This document shows, one piece after another, positions 16,231 to 24,040 of a stretch of 38,179 bases of DNA. Numbering within the stretch: the stretch's first letter is position 1; each line of letters begins with the position of its first letter. The stretch covers positions 1 through 38,179 of the forward strand of contig SYJG01000366.1 in the NCBI GenBank assembly GCA_005798445.1. The letters run 5' to 3'. This DNA comes from Planctomyces sp. Its GTDB lineage: Bacteria > Planctomycetota > Planctomycetia > Planctomycetales > Planctomycetaceae. Under the pieces are notes generated by a model that did no database searches, had not been told where the DNA came from, and saw only the letters and a list, made by a program, of their open reading frames with translations. A program made the position numbers and the translations under genes.

Positions 16231-18234
16231 CTACTTCGGCTGCCCCAACGTCACCTTCAGCGTCACTCGTTCGCCTTTGCGGAGGACAATGACCTCGACT
16301 TCTTCTCCCGATTTGAACTTTCGAAGTGCGAGATCAAAGTCGTCGAGGTTGCTGATTTTGTTTTTACCGAATTCCACAATGACGTCGGCGGCTTTGACTC
16401 CTCCCTTGTCGGCGGGGCCGCCACCAGTGACACCAGAAAGCGCATAGCCCGGTGTCTCGTTGCCCAAATCGGGAATCGAACCGAAGTAGGGGCGGCCACC
16501 GCTGCGGGTCTGAGCCTGATCGCCAGAGCCTTTGACTTCGACGTACTGCGGCCTCTCGGCGGACTGCACGGTTTCCAGCGTGACTTGCTCGACCATATCG
16601 ACCACGCGGGCCATACCGGGGTAGTTGATCAGATTCCAGTCGTCGCCGGGCCGGTGATACTCGCTGTGCGTGCCGGTGAAGAAGTGCAGCACCGGAATCT
16701 TCTTGCCGTAGAACGACGACTGATCACTGGGACCGAAGCCTTCAGGCTTCATCACCAGTTCAAACTTCGAGGCTCCATTCAGTCGCTCAAGCTGTCCCTT
16801 CCAATGTGGGGACGTTCCCGTGCCGTAGACGATTAGCTTTTCGTCCTTCAGCCGGCCGACCATGTCCATGTTGATCATCGCCACGGTTTTGTCGAGCGGG
16901 TAAATCGGTTCGGCGCAATACCGCGCGGACCCGATCAGTCCCGACTCTTCGGCCGTGAAAGCGATGAACACCAACCGCCGCTTGAGTGGTTCTTTGCGAG
17001 CACCGAATCGCCGTGCCAACTCGATCAGTGACACGGTTCCCGATCCGTTGTCGTCCGCTCCGTTGTGGACGTCTTTGACGCCGGGTGCCAGCGAGTTCTC
17101 TCCGCCGAAGCCAACGTGATCGTAGTGGGCACCGACAACGACGGTTTCCTCCGCCAACTCCCCCTGCCCTTCGATCACCGCGATCACGTTCTTCACTTCG
17201 GTCTTGATGAGTTCGACGGACGCCTGGCCTTCAGCCTTCCAGCCGGGAAGCACCGCCGTCCTCGGCTTGAGGTCTTGATCGATCTCGGCCTCCAACGCCG
17301 CGATCGTCTTCTTGAGCGACGCCTGCAAGACTTGATCGACTGTGGCCTGCGTCACATGAAAAATCGGCCCGCCGGCGTTTTGGTTGAATCCGGCGTATCC
17401 GAAGTTCATCAACACGTCGGTTTTGACGTTTGTCGCCGCGTCGCGCAGTTGCTTGGCTTTCTTCACCGCCTCATCCAGTTTGTCGCGAGCCGCCTTCACG
17501 GCTTCTACGATGTTCGCGTCGGCGGCCAGCAGCGCTGCGGCGGCATCGACGACCGGGTCGGCCGCGTCCTTCGCCCGTTGCTGGGCCTGCTCGATGTCCT
17601 TTTTGCCGGAAGCGACATCGTTGACGAACAGAATCGCCGCCGCACCTTTGCCGAAGGCGTTGCTCATCTTTGCTCGAAAGTCCGCGTGCCGCGAGATACC
17701 GCCGTGCCCCGCCGTGAACGGCCCGTGTGCGTCCCCTTGTCGCGGCGTCTTGCGGATCACGATCACGACCTTCCCTTTGACGTCGATCCCTTCGAGGTCC
17801 TGGTATTTGTCGTCCTTCGCGTCGATCGCGTAGCCCCCGAAGACCAACTCTGCGTTGAACGTTCCTGACGCGCCAAACGAGCAGACTTGGAAATCCTTGT
17901 CGATCGCCAGTTCGATGGTCTTTCCTTCCGGCCCGACCAGCTTGAGCGTGTTTGTCGGACCGAGCTTCGCGCCGGTCGTCATCGTAAATTCCTGAAACGG
18001 ATCGCCTCCGCCCTTGGTCACGTTCAGCCCTGCGTCCTTGAATGCCTTGGCGACGTAATCTGCCGCCACGTTCAGCCCATTGGTCCCGACGCCCCGTCCT
18101 TCAAGTTCATCCGACGCGAGGTATTTCAAATCCGAAGTCAACCGTGTCACCACCTCCGGAGCGACCTCGCCCAAAGCCAACGAACCAACGGCAACGAGCA
18201 ACGCGAGACAGCAACCCACCACGAGACGACGCAT
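16231..18234 (-). CDS. Secreted M28-family zinc metallopeptidase with PA and PDZ domains
   Basis: A 667-residue protein starting with a Sec signal peptide (MRRLVVGCCLALLVAVGSLA). A protease-associated (PA) region follows. The M28 catalytic domain shows the zinc and catalytic motifs: GAHYDHVGFGG, NGADDNGSGTVSLIELARR, FTAEESGLIGS, NMDMVGRL and SEYHRPGDDW. The last 100 or so residues are a PDZ domain with a GYALSGVTGGGPADKGGVKA loop. A charged, Ala/Lys-rich helical stretch (about 205-275) interrupts the PA region. It probably acts as an aminopeptidase outside the inner membrane. AAAGGA about 8 bases upstream fixes the start at 18234. The stop codon is directly followed by the kinase ATG. Confidence 0.9.
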   Translation of the reverse strand: MRRLVVGCCLALLVAVGSLALGEVAPEVVTRLTSDLKYLASDELEGRGVGTNGLNVAADYVAKAFKDAGLNVTKGGGDPFQEFTMTTGAKLGPTNTLKLVGPEGKTIELAIDKDFQVCSFGASGTFNAELVFGGYAIDAKDDKYQDLEGIDVKGKVVIVIRKTPRQGDAHGPFTAGHGGISRHADFRAKMSNAFGKGAAAILFVNDVASGKKDIEQAQQRAKDAADPVVDAAAALLAADANIVEAVKAARDKLDEAVKKAKQLRDAATNVKTDVLMNFGYAGFNQNAGGPIFHVTQATVDQVLQASLKKTIAALEAEIDQDLKPRTAVLPGWKAEGQASVELIKTEVKNVIAVIEGQGELAEETVVVGAHYDHVGFGGENSLAPGVKDVHNGADDNGSGTVSLIELARRFGARKEPLKRRLVFIAFTAEESGLIGSARYCAEPIYPLDKTVAMINMDMVGRLKDEKLIVYGTGTSPHWKGQLERLNGASKFELVMKPEGFGPSDQSSFYGKKIPVLHFFTGTHSEYHRPGDDWNLINYPGMARVVDMVEQVTLETVQSAERPQYVEVKGSGDQAQTRSGGRPYFGSIPDLGNETPGYALSGVTGGGPADKGGVKAADVIVEFGKNKISNLDDFDLALRKFKSGEEVEVIVLRKGERVTLKVTLGQPK

Positions 18235-18395
18235 GAGCAATCCTTTCCGAACGTGAGCGATTCCAAACCCGACGCAATGTAGCCACCTCTCAGCGCGAGA
18301 TGAACGCCAAGCCAACTCATTGCTCGCTTGCCAAGTGAAACCGGCTTGCGCAAGCTACCCCCCATCACTTCGGCTCCTAAAAAAGGAACTACCAC

Positions 18396-19331
18396 ATGTC
18401 GCATCATTCACGAGGTTGGTTGTTCGCGGCGCTCGCGCTGTTGATTCTGATCGCGAGTCCGCCCGGTCGGGCGAATGCTCAGAAGACGGACGAGAAAGCG
18501 AAGACTCCCGAAGCCCAAGTCCGAGCGGCTCTCGCCGATGCGATCAAGCGGCTGGACAATGGGGACACGCGCGGATTCCTGGAGTACTACTTTCCGACCG
18601 AGCAACTGAGACAATTGCGTCAGGCCAACGCCGTCGAGCAGACTGCCGAGGCACTCAAGGTGCAGCCGCAGATTCTGGACGGCATTCGCAATCGCCTCAA
18701 AAAAGCGGCCAAAGGATCGCCGAAATTTGACCGCACGGGATCGGTCGCCGAGTTCCTCCTGGCTCCTGACAAAAATGAAGAGGAGACTCCTGCCAAACCA
18801 GCCGCGCCCAAAGACCCTCCCGTGACCAACGTCAAGCTGACCGGCTTCGGCAGCGATCTGGCAACGGTCCTTCGCAAAGCCGAGGAAACTCTCGACAAAT
18901 CGGATATCGACGGTTTCGTGAAGAACTTGTTCCCGGCCGGAGAACTCAGACACCCCGACGCGGACTCGCGCCGAGCGGCACTGGCACAGCGTCTGAAGGA
19001 CAATCCGAAACTGCTTGAGCAAATGCTGGCGGACATCAGGGCGATCCAGAAACTGACGCCGACTTTCGCCGATGAAAAAACAACGGCCGAGTTTCGCATC
19101 CCCGGCACGAAGATCGAGATCTCAAAGACGCAGTCCGTGACGACACCGGAACGTCTCTTCAAGTTGCAACTCGTCGAAGGTTCCTGGCGGCTTCCCGACA
19201 ACACGACTCCAGCTCGCAAAGCAGTCGCCAAGAATTTGTCAAACCCACTGGGAGCGGGCGGTCAATTTGCCGCGGTTGAAGAGAAGATCACCTTCGAACG
19301 CTTCGGCGACCAATGGCGACTGGCCCAGTAA
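18396..19331 (+). CDS. Secreted protein with an internal duplication, function unknown
   Basis: A 311-residue protein I do not recognise. It has a signal peptide (residues about 1-28, ending near RANAQ). Two similar modules follow: about 40-122 and 153-238. Each begins with a helix ending in DxxGF, then a YFP or LFP-containing turn (EYYFPTEQLRQL versus KNLFPAGELRHP), a helix with LKxxPxxLxxM/I, and an end of FxxxxxxAEF. The C-terminal 60 residues (LVEGSWRLPDN, then FGDQWRLAQ) resemble the tail of SnoaL/NTF2-type proteins, as a guess. AAAGGA precedes the ATG. It is 47 bases upstream of the first of two DUF1559 genes, so the three may form an operon. Confidence 0.8.
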   Translation: MSHHSRGWLFAALALLILIASPPGRANAQKTDEKAKTPEAQVRAALADAIKRLDNGDTRGFLEYYFPTEQLRQLRQANAVEQTAEALKVQPQILDGIRNRLKKAAKGSPKFDRTGSVAEFLLAPDKNEEETPAKPAAPKDPPVTNVKLTGFGSDLATVLRKAEETLDKSDIDGFVKNLFPAGELRHPDADSRRAALAQRLKDNPKLLEQMLADIRAIQKLTPTFADEKTTAEFRIPGTKIEISKTQSVTTPERLFKLQLVEGSWRLPDNTTPARKAVAKNLSNPLGAGGQFAAVEEKITFERFGDQWRLAQ

Positions 19332-19378
19332 GTCCCACGAAATTGGAAGGGCGAACTCGTCATCTGGAGATACGCCGC

Positions 19379-20272
19379 ATGGCACCGAACCAATCACGCA
19401 CCGTACGCGGCTTCACGCTCATCGAGTTGCTCGTCGTCATGGCCCTGATCGTCGTAATTTCGGCACTCTGCCTGCCGGCGGTTCAGAAGGCGCGAGACGC
19501 CGCGCGGCGGACACAATGCCAGAACAACCTCAAGCAATTCGGACTGGCTCTGCACAACTACCACGACTCCATGAAGACGTTGCCGCCAGGTTGGACTCAA
19601 CATCACCCGCAGCCGGGGCCGGAAACTCGCTTCGGATGGGCGACGTTTGTTTTGCCGTACATGGACCAAATCCCGCTTTACAGACGCTTGGACTTTCGAA
19701 CCCAGCGGCCCGTGCCATTGGAACTCTTTCAAATGGTGATCCCCGTTTTTCGTTGCTCGGAAGATCCAACGTCTCGAACCAATTCCGTCCGCGGCGATTT
19801 CGGAACGCTGAACTACTCCGCCAATTTCGGTCCCGTGGCACCGCCCCGTTGGATCGACGGTGGGTTGGATGAGTTCTGGCCCGGCTCAAGCCCGACACCC
19901 GAAAAGACCGATGGCTTGGCGTTCCTCAACAGTCGTGTCCGGTTCGCGGACGTCACGGATGGCACGTCCCAGACGCTGTTGGTGGGCGAACGCTCCGCCA
20001 GCAGCGGTGCCGCGATCTGGATGGGAGTTCGTGGCAATGATTTCGAGACCGATCAGGTCACCGATTGCAGCCCCGGCCACGAGATCAATTCCGAGTACGG
20101 GGCCTTCTCGAGCCGACACGGCGGCGGCGCAAACTTCTTGTTTGTCGATGGCCGAGTCGTTTTTCTCTCCGAGAAAATCCAATCCGGTATCGGCGAGAAT
20201 CAGCAAATGCAAACGTACCAGAAACTCAGCCACCGATCGGATGGCCTCAACATCGGTGCGTTCGAAAACTAG
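19379..20272 (+). CDS. DUF1559 pseudopilin-like protein (tandem copy 1)
   Basis: A 297-residue protein. The N-terminus has the type IV prepilin signature [20 protein letters not shown] followed by LPAVQKARDAARRTQCQNNLKQFGLALHNYHD, the hallmark of the planctomycete DUF1559 family. The C-terminus has the conserved H-x9-DG motif (HGGGANFLFVDGRV). The Gly before Phe should be cut by a prepilin peptidase. The role of this expanded family is not established; assembly into a type II secretion-like or pilus-like envelope structure is the usual inference. GGAG lies 9 bases before the chosen ATG. It is 28 bases from its paralogue. Confidence 0.92.
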   Translation: MAPNQSRTVRGFTLIELLVVMALIVVISALCLPAVQKARDAARRTQCQNNLKQFGLALHNYHDSMKTLPPGWTQHHPQPGPETRFGWATFVLPYMDQIPLYRRLDFRTQRPVPLELFQMVIPVFRCSEDPTSRTNSVRGDFGTLNYSANFGPVAPPRWIDGGLDEFWPGSSPTPEKTDGLAFLNSRVRFADVTDGTSQTLLVGERSASSGAAIWMGVRGNDFETDQVTDCSPGHEINSEYGAFSSRHGGGANFLFVDGRVVFLSEKIQSGIGENQQMQTYQKLSHRSDGLNIGAFEN

Positions 20273-20300
20273 ACCAACGCAGTTTCAGGAGTATTACGTC

Positions 20301-21182
20301 ATGGGCTCTCATCGTTCCGCACGCGGCTTCACGATCGTCGAATTGCTGGTCGTGATTTGTCTAATTGCTGTCGTCTCCGCATTACTACTGCCCGCCGTGC
20401 AGCATTCGCGAGACGCGGCACGGCGCACACAGTGCAAGAACAACATGAAGCAGATCGGTTTGGCCTTTCATAATTACCATGACGTTTACCAATCGTTTTC
20501 GCCGGGCTGGACTCAGCATCATCCGCAGCCGGGACCGGAGACCCGATATGGCTGGTCGGTGTTCGTGCTGCCGTTCGTCGAACAGGCACCGCTCTACCAA
20601 CGCATGGATTTTCAAACGCAGCGAGCCGAGCCGCTGCAATTGTTTCAGTCACGGATTCCAACGTACCGTTGTCCGGAGGATCCCTCGGACGAAGTGAATT
20701 CGCAGCGTGGCCAATTCGGGACACTGAACTATTCGGTGAATTTCGGGCCGATCGCACCGCCACGACTGGTGGAAAACGGACTCGCGGAATTCTGGCCCGG
20801 CCAATTGCCGACGCCGCTTAAAACCGATGGTCTCGCCTTTCTCAACAGCAAGATCAGCATTCGTGACATCCTGGACGGAAGCTCGAACACGTTTCTGGCG
20901 GGCGAACGCTCGGCCACCGGCGGAGCCGCCATCTGGATGGGAGTCCGCGGCAACGACTTCGAAACCGATCAAGTCTCCGCGTGCGCTCCCGGCCACGAGA
21001 TCAATAAATCCGAAGCGGGCTTCTCAAGCCGTCACATCGGTGGTGCACATTTTCTGATGTGTGACGGCGCAGTTCGCTTTGTCAACGAGGGGATCGCGTC
21101 TGGACCAGGAGTTGACCAACAGATGCCGATGTACCAACGGCTCAGCCATCGCGCAGACGGAAACGTCGTGGACGACTTCTGA
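20301..21182 (+). CDS. DUF1559 pseudopilin-like protein (tandem copy 2)
   Basis: A 293-residue paralogue of the preceding gene. It has RGFTIVELLVVICLIAVVSA and the same block TQHHPQPGPETR, GTLNYS-NFGP-APPR, EFWPG and AAIWMGVRGNDFETDQV, so the pair arose by tandem duplication. The H-x9-DG motif reads HIGGAHFLMCDGAV. AGGAG lies about 10 bases before the ATG at 20301. The downstream convergent palindrome at 21188-21269 is the likely transcription end. Confidence 0.92.
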   Translation: MGSHRSARGFTIVELLVVICLIAVVSALLLPAVQHSRDAARRTQCKNNMKQIGLAFHNYHDVYQSFSPGWTQHHPQPGPETRYGWSVFVLPFVEQAPLYQRMDFQTQRAEPLQLFQSRIPTYRCPEDPSDEVNSQRGQFGTLNYSVNFGPIAPPRLVENGLAEFWPGQLPTPLKTDGLAFLNSKISIRDILDGSSNTFLAGERSATGGAAIWMGVRGNDFETDQVSACAPGHEINKSEAGFSSRHIGGAHFLMCDGAVRFVNEGIASGPGVDQQMPMYQRLSHRADGNVVDDF

Positions 21183-21187
21183 AACCT

Positions 21188-21269
21188 GTAGGTCAGCCTT
21201 TCCAGGCTGACTCGATCAACGACCGACGCGATGTTGCCAATCCGGGTCAGGCTGGAAAGCCTGACCTAC
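21188..21269. repeat. Nested inverted repeat between convergent genes
   Basis: Arms 21188-21211 and 21246-21269 are inverted copies of 24 bases with two differences. Each arm is itself a hairpin: GTCAGCCT-ttcc-AGGCTGAC on the left, GTCAGGCT-ggaa-AGCCTGAC on the right. The two differences swap C and G at both stem positions, so pairing inside each arm is kept. It lies between the ends of DUF1559 copy 2 and pgsA and could end transcription from both sides. Confidence 0.8.
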
Positions 21270-21282
21270 CTTTCGACAGCGA

Positions 21283-21903
21283 TTACGCTCGCAACATCCG
21301 ATAGGCCCGGTAGGTGTATTCGACTCCGCTGTAAACCGTCACGGCCACCGTGGCCCACAAGATCACGTCGCGCGCGAGAATGAAGCCGGGGAATTCCGCG
21401 AATCGAGAATCCATCGACAGCAAGCTGACGGCCACTGCCACACACTGCAACGCCATTTTGATCTTGCCGCTCCAAACGGCGGAGAAGTCTCGGCCGTGCT
21501 GTTCGAGAAACGCTCGCAGACTGGTGACGAACATCTCGCGGCCGAAGACGATCAAGGCCATCCAGGCGCTGACTCCCGATTTCGGTTGAGCCACCAAAAA
21601 CAGGAAGGCTCCACAAATGATGATCTTGTCCGCAAACGGATCGAGGATCCGGCCGAGCGTCGTGACCAAGCCGTATTTCCGAGCGATGTAGCCGTCGAGC
21701 GCATCCGTCGCGGCCGCGACCACGAACATGATCGTCGCCGCGATCCACGACGAGCCGAGCGAAATCATCGCGAACAGCACAATCGCCAGAACGAGTCGAG
21801 TCAGCGTGATGAAATTCGGCACGTTCAACGAACGCCGATCAATGCGCGGCAACGGCGGCGGTAACGAGTCCACCGACTTGGCATTCGCCTCCGAGGCCGT
21901 CAT
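21283..21903 (-). CDS. pgsA: CDP-diacylglycerol-glycerol-3-phosphate 3-phosphatidyltransferase
   Basis: A 206-residue membrane enzyme. The CDP-alcohol phosphatidyltransferase motif D-x2-DG-x2-AR-x8-G-x3-D-x3-D is complete (Asp67, Asp70, Gly71, Ala74, Arg75, Gly84, Asp88, Asp92). Membrane segments surround it, and NVPNFITLTRLVLA at 27-40 is the usual PgsA start. It makes phosphatidylglycerophosphate, the precursor of phosphatidylglycerol and cardiolipin. Its start overlaps the preceding gene by 4 bases. Confidence 0.92.
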   Translation of the reverse strand: MTASEANAKSVDSLPPPLPRIDRRSLNVPNFITLTRLVLAIVLFAMISLGSSWIAATIMFVVAAATDALDGYIARKYGLVTTLGRILDPFADKIIICGAFLFLVAQPKSGVSAWMALIVFGREMFVTSLRAFLEQHGRDFSAVWSGKIKMALQCVAVAVSLLSMDSRFAEFPGFILARDVILWATVAVTVYSGVEYTYRAYRMLRA

Positions 21904-22295
21904 TCAGCGTCTCCCATCCGAGTGCCTGAGCGACGATTCCAATGGATTCGCTGAGTCGGCTTGGGATCGGGTTTCTTGCCAGGCTTGCGTCCGCGAGCCT
22001 TTGCGGCGGGCTTCACGCTCCGCTGCCGAGCAGACCGGCGCACCAAAAAATCGGAAAGCGGCGGCGGAGACGACAGTTTTTCGGCGATCTCGGGACCGAT
22101 CTCAACTGCCACATGCTCGGCCGCCAACCGCATCAGTTCGCGAATCATCCGCCGCGTAGTGACCTTCTTGTCATTCGGTTGCGACCAATCGCTCCGATTC
22201 GCCTTTTGCAACAAATACCCCTGCAAAATCTGCCAGGCTTCGACTTCGTCGTCGAACAGCATGACCGTGATGCATTTAGAGACTTGGCGTGGCAT
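21900..22295 (-). CDS. Small basic protein between rimO and pgsA, function unknown
   Basis: A 131-residue protein I do not recognise. The first 80 residues look folded and helical (EAWQILQGYLLQKA, then TTRRMIRELMRLAAEHVAVEI). The last 45 are rich in Arg, Lys and Pro, as in nucleic-acid-binding tails. The spacing argues it is real: its start lies 6 bases after rimO ends and its stop overlaps the pgsA start by 4 bases. An internal Met at residue 12 is an alternative start. Confidence 0.7.
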   Translation of the reverse strand: MPRQVSKCITVMLFDDEVEAWQILQGYLLQKANRSDWSQPNDKKVTTRRMIRELMRLAAEHVAVEIGPEIAEKLSSPPPLSDFLVRRSARQRSVKPAAKARGRKPGKKPDPKPTQRIHWNRRSGTRMGDAE

Positions 22296-22301
22296 GGCGA
22301 G

Positions 22302-23705
22302 CTACCCCTCCCCTTCATAGACAGCATCATCCGCGACAACGCCCAGCAAGTCATAATCCTGCCGTGCCGCGATAATGACTGGAACAATGTCGCCCGCCTC
22401 GAGTCCTTCGGCTTCGACGTAGACGGTGCCGTCGATGTCCGGTGCGTCGGCAAACGTGCGGCCGGTGAACACACCCGGCTCATCGGTCTCGCTGTCGATC
22501 AACACGTCGAGTTCGTAGCCGACCAGCGTGTCGGCGAAGTCGAACGCGATCTGCTGTTGCAGCTCCATCAGCTCGTCGCGGCGAGCGTTCTTGACTTCCT
22601 CTGGCAGATGGTCGCCGAGCTTCTCAGCGGGCGTGCCGGGTTCCAGCGAGTAGGTGAAGACCCCCATCCGTTCGAATTTCGAGTCTGTGACGAATTCTTT
22701 GAGCTCCTCGAACTGCTCATCGGTCTCGCCGGGAAAGCCAGTGATGAATGTCGTCCGCAGGACGAGATTCGGAATGCGGTCTCGTAGTTTGTGGACGAGT
22801 TCGACGGTCTGATCGCGGTTCACTCGGCGTTGCATCCGTTTGAGCATCGTGTCGTTGATGTGCTGCAACGGCATATCGAGGTACGGCAGAATCTTCTCGC
22901 TGCCGGCAATGGTTTCAATCAGCTCATCCGAGAAGTTAATCGGATACAGGTACATCAGCCGAATCCAATCCAGCCCCTCGACTTGATCGAGCTGCCAGAG
23001 CAACTCGGTCAGCCGCACCTTGCCATAGAGATCGAGGCCGTAATACGTCGTGTCCTGTGCGACGATGATCAGTTCGCGAACGCCGTCGGCGACGAGTTCT
23101 TTCGCCTCGGCGATGATCATTTCGATCGGCTTGGTGATGTGCTTGCCACGCATCTTCGGGATCGCGCAGAACGTACAAGTCCGGTCGCAGCCTTCGGAGA
23201 TCTTCAGATACGCGAAGTGATCTGGCGTGATCCGCAACCGAGCTTGATCGTTCATCGCTTTGATCGGAGCCGGCCGGAACAACGTCCGTTGCTCGGTTTG
23301 CTGTCCGAGTAATCGATCGGCGACCTTCGTGATCTCGTCGCGGCCAAAAACGCCAACGATGTGGTCGATGTCCGGCATCTCGTCGAGCAGACTGCCACCG
23401 ACACGCTCCGGCAGGCAGCCAGCAACGATGACCCCTTTTGTCCGGCCTTCCTTCTTGAGATCGAGCATCTCTTGAATGACCGACTTCGATTCGATCCGCG
23501 ACTGCTCGATGAAACCGCAGGTGTTGACGATGACAAAATCCGCCCCGTCCGCCTCCGAGACGAGCGAGTAGCCGTCCAGCGACAGCGTGCCGAGCATCTT
23601 CTCGCTGTCCACGAGGTTCTTGGGGCAGCCGAGGCTCACGAAGGCGTACGTCCCCTTCGAGATGGTTTCGGCAGAGGTCAACGGCTCAAACGACGAAGCG
23701 GCCAA
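22302..23705 (-). CDS. rimO: Ribosomal protein S12 methylthiotransferase RimO
   Basis: A 467-residue radical-SAM methylthiotransferase. The N-terminal UPF0004 domain has its three cluster cysteines (Cys27 in SLGCPKN, Cys63 in NTCGF, Cys97 in AGCLPE). The radical-SAM cluster motif CDRTCTFC is at 173-180, and a TRAM domain ends the protein. SLGCPKNxVDSExMLG distinguishes RimO from MiaB. It methylthiolates an Asp of ribosomal protein S12. No ATG is available at a sensible place; TTG at 23705 is my choice, with a weak GAAAAG upstream. It heads the rimO-131aa-pgsA operon. Confidence 0.92.
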   Translation of the reverse strand: MAASSFEPLTSAETISKGTYAFVSLGCPKNLVDSEKMLGTLSLDGYSLVSEADGADFVIVNTCGFIEQSRIESKSVIQEMLDLKKEGRTKGVIVAGCLPERVGGSLLDEMPDIDHIVGVFGRDEITKVADRLLGQQTEQRTLFRPAPIKAMNDQARLRITPDHFAYLKISEGCDRTCTFCAIPKMRGKHITKPIEMIIAEAKELVADGVRELIIVAQDTTYYGLDLYGKVRLTELLWQLDQVEGLDWIRLMYLYPINFSDELIETIAGSEKILPYLDMPLQHINDTMLKRMQRRVNRDQTVELVHKLRDRIPNLVLRTTFITGFPGETDEQFEELKEFVTDSKFERMGVFTYSLEPGTPAEKLGDHLPEEVKNARRDELMELQQQIAFDFADTLVGYELDVLIDSETDEPGVFTGRTFADAPDIDGTVYVEAEGLEAGDIVPVIIAARQDYDLLGVVADDAVYEGEG

Positions 23706-24040
23706 GGCAATATTCTTTTCGGTCGGGCGAATATAGACGTTTCAAAACGGGCGGTATTGTAGCCGCCCACCGAAGAATTCAGAGCAAGCCGCTCGATCAA
23801 ATCAAGGATTTCCCGTTTCGAGGAATTCCGCATGACGCCAACTTGTTCCATCAGCCGCCGTCTCAGCAAGACGCGCTAGCGAGCGGTGTCTCACGAATTC
23901 TCACCGGCTATCGCGTCATGCTGATCAATTTGGAGACAACTTGCAAAAGCCGATGCGTCGTTGAATCAACTTGCCACCGCTCTTTCGCGCCCGCTGCTGC
24001 ACGGTACAATCCCGCATCCTTTCGGAAAGTTGCGTGTCCA
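23706..24040. other. Intergenic region between divergent rimO and kinase genes
   Basis: A 335-base gap between divergent genes. I find no protein remnant or clear palindrome. The open frame continuing upstream of the kinase has a composition unlike the gene. A possible -10 box, TACAAT at 24005-24010, lies 30 bases before the proposed kinase start; I see no good -35 box. Confidence 0.5.
24005..24010 (+). promoter_or_regulatory. Possible -10 box for the cytoplasmic Ser/Thr kinase
   Basis: TACAAT preceded by GG, 30 bases upstream of the TTG start at 24041. No convincing -35 hexamer is present at 16-18 bases spacing, so this is tentative. Confidence 0.25.

Noticed and set aside
17065-17868. Plus-strand frame opposite the M28 peptidase
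   Set aside because: Shadow of a well-supported peptidase gene.
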